A stretch of 64,000 nt of DNA from positions 2,046,001 to 2,110,000 of the forward strand of contig JAMWFC010000032.1 of assembly GCA_027475525.1 (NCBI GenBank), in the 5' to 3' direction. Source of the stretch: Macrolepiota albuminosa. Taxonomy: Eukaryota > Basidiomycota > Agaricomycetes > Agaricales > Agaricaceae. The notes beneath the pieces were generated by a model. That model was not told where the DNA came from and did not search any database. It was given only the letters and a program-made list of their open reading frames with translations. Positions 21,831 through 32,790 of this stretch are shown here, piece by piece. Made by a program: the position numbers and the translations under genes. Each line of letters opens with the position of its first letter. Within the stretch, counting starts at the first letter, position 1.

Positions 21831-22619
21831 TTACGTTCTACGGTGAGGACCCCTGACAAATCCCTCAGAGCGCCGGGGGTGCTGTCTGCGGCGGAGATGC
21901 GCAGGAGAAGGAGGTGGTGCAGGGGGGAGAATAGGTGACGGAGTAGAGGGAAGGGCCCTCGGAGGAAAGGTGGAGAAGCCGGGAGGAGATTCATTGGTGG
22001 GAGCAGGCGGCGCTCTAGCGCGAATGGTGGAAGAGCTGGTGGGAGATTCGTTTATGGGAGCAGGCGGCGCTCCAGCTCCGAAGCGAAAGGCGGAGGAACC
22101 GGGTGGAGACGCATGGATGGGGGCAGGAGGCGCTCCAGCTCCGAAGCGAGGAGCTAGAGGCGTAAAAGGAATGATGACGCGCTCGAGCGTGGCGGCACGA
22201 ACATCGTCGTCAATCAGATCCGGCAAGGGCAACCACTTCAAAGTCTGAAGCTGGGGTCAGCAAACCTGAACGTGTGAACGGGGAAAAGGAGAGGAACTCA
22301 CAACATTATCCGTTTCGAGGAGTAGGTACTCCAAGCTTTTTGTGCTACCCGAAATAGGAGGCTGGGAGGACACGTAAGAAGGTACTTAATCACTCAGACG
22401 GTAGAAACTTACCGCGTTGGGGTGCTGTTTGGACTCTACGAGCCACTCCTGGGCCATAGCCAGAAGTAACCAGTAGCGCCGAATCAGGGTCATGATATTG
22501 CCGTTGTGGTGTTGAATACCGCCTGGGGGCAGTCGAGCAAAGAACATCTCGAGGCGATCTAAGACCTCGGGACGAGAGACAGAGGTGATATCTTCAAGAA
22601 GGAAAAAGGGAGCAGGCAT
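21831..22619 (-). CDS. Antisense gene 'c' in gypsy A: helical domain plus Pro-rich repeats, unknown function
   Basis: Three minus-strand exons, 22619-22413, 22361-22302 and 22250-21831, join in phase 0 with consensus introns (GTAAGT...CCCAG, GTGAGT...CCCCAG) to 228 aa. Exon 1 is a helical domain with RLEMFFARLPPGGIQ and IRRYWLLLAMAQEWL. Exon 2 is a 20-residue SLEYLLLE helix. Exon 3 has LPLPDLIDDDVRAATLERV and then three repeats around GAGAPPAPI(N/H)ESP, ending in an Arg-rich tail (SEGFVRGPHRRT). Layout and wording match gene b (PPKGIP, GRRCRLLRAACEIW), so they look like paralogues. It is convergent with integrase, 138 bp away. Not a known retrotransposon protein; role unknown. Confidence 0.7.
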
Positions 22620-22688
22620 TTCGAAGAACTTAACAACGCTAGGCCCAGAAATCTCAGATATATACCTAGCGACCTTATGCAGGGTCGA

Positions 22689-22842
22689 AGGGACTTAGGA
22701 AACAGAACTTATGCGGCACCATCACGAGGACGCGACAACAACGATATATTTCATATAACAACGGCAGGGACTTAGGAAACAGAACTTATGCGGCACCATC
22801 ACGAGGACGTGACAACAACGATATATTTCATATAACAACGGC
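22689..22842. repeat. 77-bp tandem duplication with one C/T difference (between genes c and b)
   Basis: 22689-22765 and 22766-22842; the copies differ only at gacgCgac against gacgTgac. Confidence 0.95.
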
Positions 22843-22979
22843 AGAAGAAGCAAAAAGCTGGGAATATGTTAGGCCGGTGGCACTGCGAAGAAGATGGGAT
22901 CGCCTCACTCAAACTATAGGGGGGGGGAGAAAAACAACACACGACAAGTCAAGAAGGGCCGAACCAAGAAATACGCTTG

Positions 22980-23547
22980 CTAACTACCGTCAGGCCCCTC
23001 AAGGGGACCACGAAAGAGACGAGCGCCGGTATACTTGCGAGGGGACTAGGAGAAAAGAGCCGTTAGACATGGAAGGAGAGGTGATGGCTCAGTTACTAAC
23101 CAGGTAATAGCTTTCCTCCATCAAAAGTTGAAGACGATCCGCCGTGTCTTCGGTGGCGATTTCCTGGATTTAGGCGACTGTCAATAGCTTTCCTCCATCA
23201 AAAGTTGAAGACGATCCGCCGTGTCTTCGGTGGCGATTTCCTGGATTTAGGCAACTGTCAGAAGGAGTGCGCCAGGAATAGCAAGACACGCACATGGAAG
23301 CCTGACTCCAAGTAGCCTCTGTACCAAAACACGTTAACGGGGACGCGTCTCCCCAAATTTCACAAGCAGCCCGCAGAAGCCGACAGCGACGACCCAACTC
23401 GACTACTTCGTTGGCCAACTTAGGAATACCCTTGGGAGGGTAATGATGAAAGAACGAGGTGGCCTGGTCCAGAAAGGTGGGAGGGTCCATGGTAACATAG
23501 GCGCGATCACAGCTTCGAGTCCACACGCAACCAGACGGGGTGGCCAT
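22980..23547 (-). CDS. Antisense gene 'b' in gypsy A: small helical protein, unknown function
   Basis: Exon 1 is 23547-23290 (Met at 23547; a further upstream Met at 23610 and an internal MDPPTF are alternatives). It encodes LDQATSFFHHYPPKGIPKLA and LGRRCRLLRAACEIWGD. Exon 2 encodes TEDTADRLQLLMEESYYL and ends at 23101 (donor GTTAGT); it is disturbed by the 77-bp duplication 23106-23259. Exon 3 (23045-22980) encodes KYTGARLFRGPLEGPDGS. Without the duplication the product is about 128 aa. Exon pattern (helical domain, ~20-residue Leu-rich exon, tail with RGP) repeats that of gene c. Function unknown. The start is the least certain part. Confidence 0.55.
23106..23259. repeat. 77-bp tandem duplication with one G/A difference (exon 2 of gene b)
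   Basis: 23106-23182 and 23183-23259; single difference taggcGact against taggcAact. Confidence 0.95.
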
Positions 23548-23621
23548 CGCGAAGACTGATGGAATCGAGTTGATGCATAAGTAATTTATAGGACACGGGA
23601 AGTGTTTCAATTAGCGACAGC

Positions 23622-24142
23622 GTGGGAGGACTTTTCTCAAGGAGCCAGGACCCTAACAGGAGCGCTAGCCAATCAAAAGTGCTTAACTTATTCTGGGTCC
23701 CTCCAAAAAGGGAATCGACATTCGATGTTCAGCGCTTACTCACAACCGCGCTAAACGGACATAAGCGATCACTGGTTTTCTATTTCTTTATACGCGCTAC
23801 TTCTTACATGGATCCGCTTATTTATTTCCAGACAGTTCCTATTTTCTACTTAGGCTGGCGCGGTAATGGCTATTGGACCGCATCGGCAAAGGGGTTTTTG
23901 CGCTGTGATGATCTACTGAGCGTTTCCCCTTTTTACTTATTTTTGGCTATTGGACCGCATCGGCAAAGGGGTTTTTGCGCTGTGATGATCTACTGAGCGT
24001 TTCCCCTTTTTACTTATTTTCTTTGATTACTTACAAACTGACGATTTGAAGCCAAGGGAGGCGTTTATTTTAGTATCACACTACAAAGTTCGTATCAAAA
24101 GACAAAGTCCATAAAAAGTTTAAAAGCGCTGATGGTCGGCAA
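23622..24142. other. Gap between antisense genes b and a, no gene seen
   Basis: Would hold the promoter of gene b (minus strand) and the 3' end region of gene a. A plus-strand frame here is largely created by the 77-bp duplication 23867-24020. No motif recognised. Confidence 0.4.
23867..24020. repeat. Exact 77-bp tandem duplication (between genes b and a)
   Basis: 23867-23943 equals 23944-24020. Confidence 0.95.
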
Positions 24143-26659
24143 CTACGGATCATACTCGGGAAGGGCGGGATCGCCCAAAGGAAGCAAGTCCCCGTCCTGG
24201 ATCGAGTTACTCGCTTGCCACTCAAGCACAGCGGTAATATCGTCATGGAGCTCGAGAAGGAGGCGCTCGCGGCGAGCTAAGGTGGAAACGCGAGGACGCA
24301 GGTTTGCAAGTTCGCGACCAACGGCTTCGGTCGCATCCTCAATATGGCGGAGTTGCTGGCGAAGGTCGGCAGAAGGGCGGAGAGGGGTAACAGGATAGGA
24401 GAACTCGTCCCTGAGCCAAGGGAAGGCGTCACCAGAAACTCGCATGGCGGGAGGGGGCGTCCAAAAGGGATCGAACTTATTGGGGGATTAGAAAAGGGGA
24501 GAAAAGGAGAACGAACAAAGACGGACGTACCCGGACAGTTACAGGCGCACGGGGTGTCCACTCATGGCGCTCGTCGCCGGGGGACATAGCTCTGGCAGAA
24601 GAAAGATGGATGCCGTAGGGAGGCAAGTATCTCCAGCGGCGACGACGCTCACCTTCCGGCACCAGGGTTCCTTCGGACTCCGGCGCCGCAGAAGTCTCGC
24701 GACTGCTAATAAAAGAAGGGGAGCTGTGGGGAGGAGTAAGGGACGGAGTAATGGGGAGAGCAACCGGAGTGTCGCTAGCCACAACCGACTCGGGGGCAGG
24801 GGTAGCGCCAGCGTCAGACATAACGACATCCTCGGCAGCAGGGATGGCCACTACGGCGGGAACAGGAGTGGGGGACCTATCAGTCAAGAAGTTAGCACGC
24901 GAAGAGAAGAGAAGTTAGGAAAATGTGTACTGGTTACCAATGGGGCCACTCTGACGAGGGTTAGCGGCGATAGGGGGAGTAAGGCGAAGCAGGAGAGCGC
25001 ATACCGCCAATAGCGCATCGGCATCAACAACGGGCTCAGCTTCATCATCATCCTCTTCCTCGGCATCCCTCTCAGTGCCCTCCCCCTCATCCGTAGAAGA
25101 CTCGGTCGAAGACAAAACCACAGGCGTAGCGGGCGCTAGCTCGCGGCGCTTACCAGGGCTCTTGCCAGGCGACGCGACAACAGGCTTACGCTTCGAAAGG
25201 ACGGGACGACGAGGAGAGCGAGCAAAAGGTGCCGCCATGGTAGTACCATCCTGGGTAGTCGGCAGCGCCAGGCTGGCTGCGCTGATTACCGTGGGTTGGT
25301 GAGTAGCCGCCAAATCACGTTGCTGCAGCACGAAGTCCCAGGCGTTACGAACCAACACTGCGCGCTCATAGTTCCTTTGCATAATGGCATCCCTACCACG
25401 TTCACGAGTACGAATCCCATTGAAGGTGCAGCCTCGTTTCAACGCATCGCACCGATAGCAAGGCAGAGACGCGGTAGGAAACCAGCAGCCCTCAGGGTCG
25501 TTCTCAGACCAACACTTGTCACACTAAGAAAGAAGTCAGCGACAGCATGAACCTACTAAGGGGCAAACCAGTGCTTACCACGCCAATCTTTGCCCTAAAC
25601 GCGTGACGCTCCAAGGGCGCAACGGTAACCTTCTTCTTGCCGCCCAGTACTTGGACACCAGCCGGGACGCCGGTATCAATGACGGTAGTATCACGGCGAA
25701 GACGCAAAAGGTCGCGAAGCTCTGCGTCGGTGAACATGGTCTGGTTAGGCGCCTATCGACATTAACATTTAGGCGCTAAAGTCTAGCGACAACGAGCAAA
25801 GCACTTACGACATACAAAGGGGGAACACAAGCAGGGAGATTGATCTGGAAGGAGAGAAGTCAGAAAAATGGAGTAAGGAAGATAGGGAAAGAACGCACGG
25901 TACGTTTGGGAGAGCTAGCATGAGCAGGAGGTGCTCGTTCAATAACAATGGCGAAATTATGCGGAGGACCGTGGGAAGTTGGGCGCGCCGGACCGGGTCG
26001 TGGCTCGCTACGAGAAACGGCAATGCGTTTGATGTCCGAATGGGGAGGGGCAGTGCGAACGGGAGAAGCAGCGCTTGGGGCAGGGCGAGTGGAAGAAGCA
26101 GCGCCACGAAAAGGGCTGCCAAGAACGGAAGGAGGCGGAACAGAAGTCGAAGAAGGAGGGGCGGTAGGAACAGAAGGGACAGTAGAGGCCGATGGGGCAG
26201 TAGGAAGACTGGCGACGGTGGGAGACGTGGCAACCGACTACTCAAGGATTAACAGTGGAAAAAGGGGGAGGAAAAGGAAGGACTTACTTCGCTGACCTCG
26301 GTACTAGCCAACAACGCGTCGATCTCGTCAGATAAGGAGGGAGCCTAGTATGGGCGCTGAACCTTAGCGCCACAAAGCCAAAATCAAACTTAGAAACTTA
26401 CGAAAAGGTCCGCGAAAGGACGCAACCAATTGGCACCTTCGAACTCACGGTACCGGGCCACACACCACTCGCGAACCTCGTCACCCCGCTCCCAGGAACT
26501 GTCGGAGCCACAGACCACAAGCCAGCGTCGATAAAGTTGCATAATGCCAGGGACGGTTTGTGGCACATCGGCGGGACCGACAGACTTAGCGCGATCAAAT
26601 AAATAGGAGGCCTTAGCCAGGAAATTGCGGAGAGCAGAGGCATCAAAAGAAGTGGACAT
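24143..26659 (-). CDS. Antisense gene 'a' in gypsy A: cysteine-cluster and coiled-coil protein, eight exons
   Basis: Exons (minus strand) 26659-26402, 26344-26288, 26237-25899, 25844-25809, 25752-25579, 25523-24931, 24876-24531 and 24475-24143 keep one frame through seven GT-AG introns of about 43-57 bp and give 711 aa without a stop. Part 1 (1-86) is helical (IMQLYRRWLVV, VREWCVARYREFEG). Part 2 is a Ser/Thr/Pro linker. Exon 5 has AELRDLLRLRRDTTVID and GGKKKVTVAPLERHAFRAKIG. Exon 6 starts with six cysteines CX2CX8CX8CX2CX6C (CDKCWSENDPEGC, then CYRCDALKRGC), a zinc-cluster-like pattern, followed by an acidic SST/EEEDDD tract. The last exon is a coiled coil (LRQQLRHIEDATEAVGREL). A DNA- or RNA-binding role is only inferred. 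Met at 26731 is an alternative start. Donor GTACAC of exon 6 is the weakest site. Confidence 0.75.
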
Positions 26660-26786
26660 GCTGGAAAGATGGGAAGGAAAACACAGGAAGGTGAAGTACA
26701 GAAAACGACTTTTATAAGGCGCCGGCGGCATTATACGGACCGTAGTGCAGTCAAATTAACGACGGCGTTTGACTGAGGACAGTCAA

Positions 26787-26805
26787 TTTTTCAGTTGGGG
26801 GGAGA
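26787..26805 (+). promoter_or_regulatory. Polypurine tract of gypsy A
   Basis: ttttttcag ttggggggaga directly abuts the TGATAGG start of the 3' LTR. The T-run followed by a G/A run is the usual primer for plus-strand synthesis. Confidence 0.75.
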
Positions 26806-27925
26806 TGATAGGCTTCTACTCGGACTGAGCGCATCAAGGGACATTATAGGCCGACCAACACTTGACACACTAAAGGCTCTAGCGACCAGCCTTGGGTACA
26901 GAGCAGCCCTAGCGTGGGCGCTCTATGGCAAGACTTATCCATTCATCTCAATCACCAGTATCAGCCCCTCAGCGCACTCCACTCAGTTACTTTGAAGACC
27001 AAGAAGACTCAGGACTCATAGTGCTAGCATAACGGCGGGAGGTGACTCTGACCAAACCCCGATCAGTACTGGAAGGAGTTAGCAATTGGCGCTGTCAATC
27101 ACCGAGGCACCTCAATCAGAAGTCTAAAAGAATCAATGACGACGAGACAGGATACACGCAGACCCGACATTTAAATTTATCAAAAGATGGTACAATGTTT
27201 AGCGCCGGAATTAGCGCTCACGGCGTCTGTCGAGGATTCCCCGACATTTAAATTTATCAAAAGATGGTACAATGTTTAGCGCCGGAATTAGCGCTCACGG
27301 CGTCTGTCGAGGATTCCCCGACCATACTCTGGGACGGCATGGCCAATTAAATTACATCAAAAAGTGAGCAAACTCGTACCACTTCTAAGTAGTTTTAGAG
27401 TCGCCGTTGGTCGCCGTCACCCATGTGCTGCAGGTCACCGTTGACAGGTGGCCGTTAGCTACAGTCACGAAGAGAGGCGCTAATTGGTAGCGCTGTCAAT
27501 GGACTTATTTTGGAAATAATGTAGCGCATAGTATAAAAACTAGCTACTTGCCATGTATATAACAACGAATCGTAACCTCTTGAGCACCCAGTTACACTCA
27601 GCGTTCAAATCGCGCTAGCATTGCCTGACTTTGTCACCAAGTTCGGCGCTAGCTCTGTCTATCTCGTCTTCGTCGTTTACGGTGCCACCTACGGGCACAC
27701 TACGCTGCACTATTCGTTTATTTCTCTATAACTTCTCCTAAGCTACGACGCTTACTACTTGCTAGGTGGCACCCGAGGCGCTACCGTTTAGCACATCGCC
27801 CTATCACCTCTGCTCGAGCACACCGGGACCCTGCCGGGACTCCTCACAAACCCGTACGCCAGGCGCTGGAGATGGCGTTGTACTGCGTATACGTCCAGCG
27901 CACCCAACCACAGTTGGCGTCATCA
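26806..27925 (+). repeat. 3' LTR of gypsy A
   Basis: 1120 bp, from TGATAGGC to GCGTCATCA. The extra 77 bp over the 5' LTR is the tandem duplication 27163-27316. Differences from the 5' LTR are few and mostly transitions (for example cccgtatc/ccagtatc, ggcg/gacg). Confidence 0.93.
27163..27316. repeat. Exact 77-bp tandem duplication in the 3' LTR
   Basis: 27163-27239 equals 27240-27316. The 5' LTR and both solo LTRs have this sequence once. Confidence 0.95.
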
Positions 27926-28431
27926 ACGACCCCTCTCCTCCGGGACCTCCCTGGAACATTCCCAGAGCCCCATCCAGGAGCCTCTCTCTTCAACCCCACA
28001 ACGTGCCCTGTTCCTATGACTACTGATGTTGCTATCACCCAGCATCTCTAGCAATCCTGCATCATGGACACTGGGATCAACTGCCATCAATGATCAAATT
28101 ACGCTGCTCGCTTCCAGCCATTACGCATCACACATCACAACTCCCTCTGTGCCAATTGATCGTGTGTCCCACATGTGCAATCCGAGTATACAGTCTCCTG
28201 TCTGCTACTCAATGCCTCCTGGAACTTATCCCAGACATCCTGAAACCCAGAGACCCAGACCCAGCCCTGTAGTACTTATAGCGTAGTTCCCTGTTGTGTT
28301 CGCTAGTCTTGAAATTGTTGTGTGCCCTCTGCTTGATTGGTACGTGCTGACTGGCACACTTAAACAACTGTGTGCTCTAAGTTTGGTATGTACTTTGTGA
28401 CTTGCAATTTGTTAACCCGGTCTCGTCTTAG
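27926..28431 (+). repeat. LTR-B copy 1, split by gypsy A and truncated
   Basis: Continues the 8 bases TGTCACGA at 13982-13989. The sequence CCCCTCTCCTCCGGGACC... matches the start of the other LTR-B copies (reverse strand of 42638, 52498 and 61417, and plus strand at 63700). It stops at cggtctcgtctta, about half way through the ~1280-bp LTR, where Helitron-like DNA resumes. Confidence 0.85.
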
Positions 28432-31400
28432 TTAACCAACACCACTTAATATGCAACTTTATATAAATTATCTTATAGATCTGATAAATCATGCTTTTTG
28501 TTATTATTATTTTTTTATATTTATAGCTTTAAATATAATATAGTGCAGAACTGCTTATTTTTATATAAGTTTACATATAAAAAGCTCATAGTTTAAAGCT
28601 ATTGCAGAAAAATTGACATTAATTTCTTTTAAAACTCTTTTTTTTGTAGCAAATCAATTAAAAAAATATTATAATTATTAATCACTTTTAAATGACAAAA
28701 AACAAGTATTTACTCTTTTTAAAGAAGTTAATACTACTGCTTTTCATGTGCCTAGTTCCCAAGCATCAAAAATAAGATGTCAAAATAAAATTTGAAATTA
28801 CTCAAGATATTTTGAAATGCCTATACTTTATTTTACTATGAATTCAAGTGCAATACATAGCTCTATTTTTCAACTCATATATAGTAATACTACTATTAAT
28901 TTTGATGATCAGTTTTCATTTATTGTTGATAATACTACAAGAGCTTTGAGATTAGCAAAAAATCTTATTGCTGCAGCTGAATTTTTATTTTTATCTTTTC
29001 ATTTAATATATATTTTAATATTTTTTTGAGTAGGATTTTGAAAAAAGCAAAAGTTTTTTAAAGAGTAGTCTTTTAGAATATTTTGCTGCATTTTATGGAT
29101 TTAATAAATTGATTAAAAGAGAACAATGACATGCACACTTTCTTATATAGCTTATTGATGCATCTAATTTTTCTGATATTTATATAATATTTAAAACCAA
29201 AGCTGATTATGCTCAAAAGCTATTTCAATTTTTTAAAAATATTATTTATTATTAACTTCTTAATATTGAAATAGAAATTGATCTAAAAGATGAACTACAA
29301 TTTAAAAGATCTCTTTATATACTATCTTCAAGATCTGATAAAGATATTCAAGATTAAAAAGATTTGCTTAATATAAAAATTAAAAAATGTGGAGAAGCTT
29401 TTCAACGTCATAATTGTAAAGTTATTTGCTACAAATTTAAAAATGATAATAAGTGTTGCTTTTGATTTTTACATGATTTTGTTCCTGAATTTAAATTTAA
29501 TTTAAAACCAAATTCTATTTATTTACTTTGTCAAGATCCTATGGTAAATTATTTTAATCCAATTATTTTTGTATATTGTTACCATAATTATGATTTAAAA
29601 TATATATTATCTGGAAAAGCAGCTAAAGCAGCAATATTTTATATTACAGATTATATTACAAAGTTAAATTTAAAAAGTTATCAAATCTTGTCTTTTCTAT
29701 CTCTATCTTGAGTAGTTTTTAACATAAAAGATACTATAAATTCTTTAAGTTTTAAAGTTAAATCCAAATTGCTTTTTCATAAATATTTATTTTATTTAAT
29801 TAAGCAACAACAAATACATGCTCAACAAGCAGCTTAGTATATTTGGAATTGAGATGATAGTTTTTTTTTATAAAACAATACCAATGTTATCAAATCTATT
29901 ACTTTATTACATTAAAACTTCTATCAATGCTATAAAAAATACAAATGAAAAAAATAAAAATTGTAATGATAAAAAAAAACAATATTGAATTTATATTATT
30001 AAAAATTAGTGTAGATATTAATAGAAATCTTTTAAAAGCAACTTAGATAAATAATTATATTTATTGTGATTTAGACTTGTCTAATATCTGCTTTTATAGT
30101 TTTGTTCAGTATTTTTAAAGAGAGCTTATAAGTACTTCACAATATAAAAGTACTAATATTATACAATTAAATGTGTATAAATGCTGGAGACTGAAAAGTT
30201 TATATTCTTTATATGATACTCATTATTTAGCAGAGCATACTAATTTTAAGCGTAGAGATAGTTCTAAGCTACTTATACCTTATTTAATTGGAACAAGTAT
30301 TCTTCAATCTACTTATTCTAATTATAGTAATTGTATGCTTGCTTATTTCAAACCTTTTAGTGATGTTGAACCTTTATTTCTTTTATATCAAAATCCTGAT
30401 AATATATTCAATATATATAATTTTACTAAAATGTCTAGAAATATTATAAAAAATTAGGATGCTATTTATAAATATGAAGATGAAAGAGATATTAAGAGAC
30501 TTCAAAAAAAAAACAAGCTTTAAAAGAATCAAAAGTATTTACTGAACTAGCAGCTTTTTCAAATAATACTTTATTTATTCCAGAAAATTCAAATCAAATA
30601 GTTTAAAAAGATTTTTGATTAAATCAAGAACTTCTCAAACTTCAAGCAAATAAATGGTTCTTAGCTGATGCAGAAGGTGATAAAAAATAGACGTTTCTAT
30701 ATTATTACCTGTGGTAAATATTAGTAATTTAAAGATTTGGAAAAAAGAAGTCAAATTATAAGAAGAATCTTTAAAATCTCAATGAAGAAATATTCTAGAT
30801 CCTTTAAATCAGATGGCAATTATTAATAATGCATTTGAAACTAAATTAGTTTCTACTTTATCTAATATAAAATATTTATTTTTTTGCTAATATATTATCA
30901 AATGCACGATAAAGCAACTGGCATAAATAATGTTTTATTATTAAATTATCAATTTTATTTGTGTTTTTATCTTTCAGAACCTGGTAGTATTAGAAAAATT
31001 CATGTTTTTAAAGCTATACAAAGAGTTATAGAAATTTATCAATGCAAACAAAGATTGTGCTTTTTAACACTAAGCAGTACTGTAGCTGCACTTATTGATG
31101 AATTAACTATTTATAAAGATTTATCTATCAAAGTTCAGAAAAAAAAATAAAAGAAATGATAATCAAATACCTGGTGATTCTAAAAGAAGATTATTTTGTT
31201 ATAATGACTATTGTTAAAAAAATAATCTTTTTAAAGAATTTAAAAATGTTATAATGCTTCTTATTGATGAAATATCTCTGTTTAGTTGTTATTTATTATC
31301 AGATGTAGATTTCTCTTTATGAATAGTAATGAACTATTTAATGGAATTTTGATTATTTTTTTAGATAATTTTTATTAATATTTATCTGTTGGAAAAACTT

Positions 31401-32165
31401 CTTTGTATAAACCTGTAATAAATTCTACTAATATATCTTTCTTAGCAATTATTAACTCATCTTGATCAATTAGTATAGAAATTGGTCACTAAAGTAGTAA
31501 ATTTAGAAGAGCAACAGCATACAAAAAAAATCTTGAATATGCTGCAGCTGTTTTATAGTTGTGAAAAAGAAAATACATAAAGAAAAATGTTGAATTATTT
31601 AATAGTCAAATGATTAAATCTTTTGAAAATCTAGATGAATTAAATATGAGTTGTAATAATAGACAATATTCAACTGCAATAGTGCAAACTAATGATTTTT
31701 GTCAGGTTATAAATCTTCAAAAAGCAAAATCTATTATTCAAAGTAACATTGATATTTATGCTATAAATGACACAGTTAAAAAAATAATATCAGAATCTGC
31801 TAAATCTGAACTTTTAAAACTGAATGTTTCTAAGTTTGCTAGTGAAGATGCTTTACCTGGTTTTTTTCCTTTATATATAAAAATATCTATTATTTTGTAC
31901 AATTAAAATCTATTTATTAAATTAGGTATTATTAATGGTGCTCATAGAATATTGAAAAAATATAATATTGAAACTTGTTTATTCAGTTAAACTTTTTACA
32001 CTGATGCAATTATTGAATTTTTAAGAAGCAAAATATCTCTTTCAAATCTATTTAATTAGTATTTTTCAATTGAACTATCCTGGAAATTTTAACAGAATGC
32101 TTATTATTCTATGCAATCAAAATCTATTTCCTAAATTAAGTATTATTAATAGTGCTTCTGGAATA
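28432..32165 (+). mobile_element. Old AT-rich Helitron H1, left part
   Basis: Decayed Helitron coding DNA (next entry). It resumes after Helitron H2 at 39713 and again after LTR-B copy 2 at 42639. A segment near its end is present twice in tandem (31891-32090 and about 32097-32165 continuing at 39713), and H2 sits in the second copy. Composition is extremely AT-rich, unlike H2. Confidence 0.75.
28740..32090 (+). pseudogene. Helitron H1 Rep/PIF1-type helicase, heavily degraded
   Basis: In-order fragments match the Rep-helicase protein of basidiomycete Helitrons. They include PILYFTMNSSAIHSSIFQ (28817-), FNKLIKRE followed by HAHFLI (degraded HUH region), the basic Cys/His part CGEAFQRHNCKVICYK, and SGKAAKAAIFYITDYITKL. 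A helicase part has PGSIRKIHVFKAIQRV (decayed Walker A), TVAALIDELTIYKDLSI, LLIDEISLFS (Walker B) and LGIINGAHRILKK. Dozens of stops and shifts are present, with Trp and Gln codons turned to stops. Such proteins nick, unwind and roll-circle copy the element; this copy is dead. Confidence 0.8.
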
Positions 32166-32500
32166 TCTATAGTATATAGGATGACCGTTTCATGGGAATG
32201 ATTGATTAGTCAGTTTTGACAATTTCTGACTAAGGCTGACAAATACTTGCCTTTTTCATTTGTTTTTCAGTCAGTTTTTCAGTAGAAAAGAAAAAAAAAT
32301 ATTATTCAATGAAAAAGAGTGTATAATAAATATTTAAATGTATAATATCTTTTGGACACATGTGGAAGATATTCAGAGTGTGTGAATGTGGCCGAGGCCA
32401 AAACACAATTTAGTAGACACCAGTTTTCATGCCTCGCATAATCTTAAACCAAACAGCATCAATTTTTCCACGGTTTCAATGTTGTAGTGAGTAAACTATA

Positions 32501-32790
32501 TTACAAAGTAAGTGTTGATTGATTGATTGATTTACAAATATTAATAACCATTCTTATAGCAACGCTTCGAAACTCGATTACAAAGTAAGTATTGATTGAT
32601 TGATTGATTGATAGATATTAATAAATGATTGATTTAGCTATAACTTCAAAATTTGATTACAAAGTAAGTATTGACTGATTGATTGATTGATGACTATTAA
32701 CAAACATTCTTATAGCAAAATTTTCACACTCAACTACAAAGTAAGTAATGATTGATTGATTAATTGATGATCCTTAACAAACATTCAATA
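32501..32790 (+). repeat. Diverged 77-79-bp tandem repeat with (ATTG)n core in H2 5' region
   Basis: Four units start ttacaaagta/ctacaaagta at 32501, 32578, 32657 and 32734. Each has aagta(t)tgattgattgattgat and then attaataa(c)..cattcttatagc. Units differ from one another, so this is a genuine minisatellite and not one of the exact 77-bp duplications. Confidence 0.8.

Larger units (their letters stand above)
13990..27925 (+). mobile_element. Ty3/gypsy LTR retrotransposon 'A' carrying three antisense genes
   Basis: Two LTRs (13990-15032 and 26806-27925) about 99% identical by eye flank gag, protease, RT, RNase H and integrase on the plus strand (15112-21692), then about 5 kb with three minus-strand genes. 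The 4-bp target duplication ACGA (13986-13989 and 27926-27929) splits a TGTCACGACCCC sequence that is the start of an LTR-B copy, so the insertion point is certain. A polypurine tract precedes the 3' LTR, and a candidate primer site beginning TGGAGCCCACC follows the 5' LTR at 15036. The insertion is young (LTR identity), yet the sense polyprotein has TGA stops and frameshifts. Seven 77-bp duplications in the internal region and one in the 3' LTR add further breaks that are probably artefacts. Confidence 0.92.

Noticed and set aside
24132..26295. Plus-strand frames of 80-150 codons in gypsy A
   Set aside because: Arg/Gly-rich shadows of antisense gene a, whose exons and splice sites are coherent.
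32501..32790. Could the ATTG repeat be another 77-bp assembly duplication?
   Set aside because: Units are 77-79 bp and clearly diverged from each other, so it is a natural tandem repeat.
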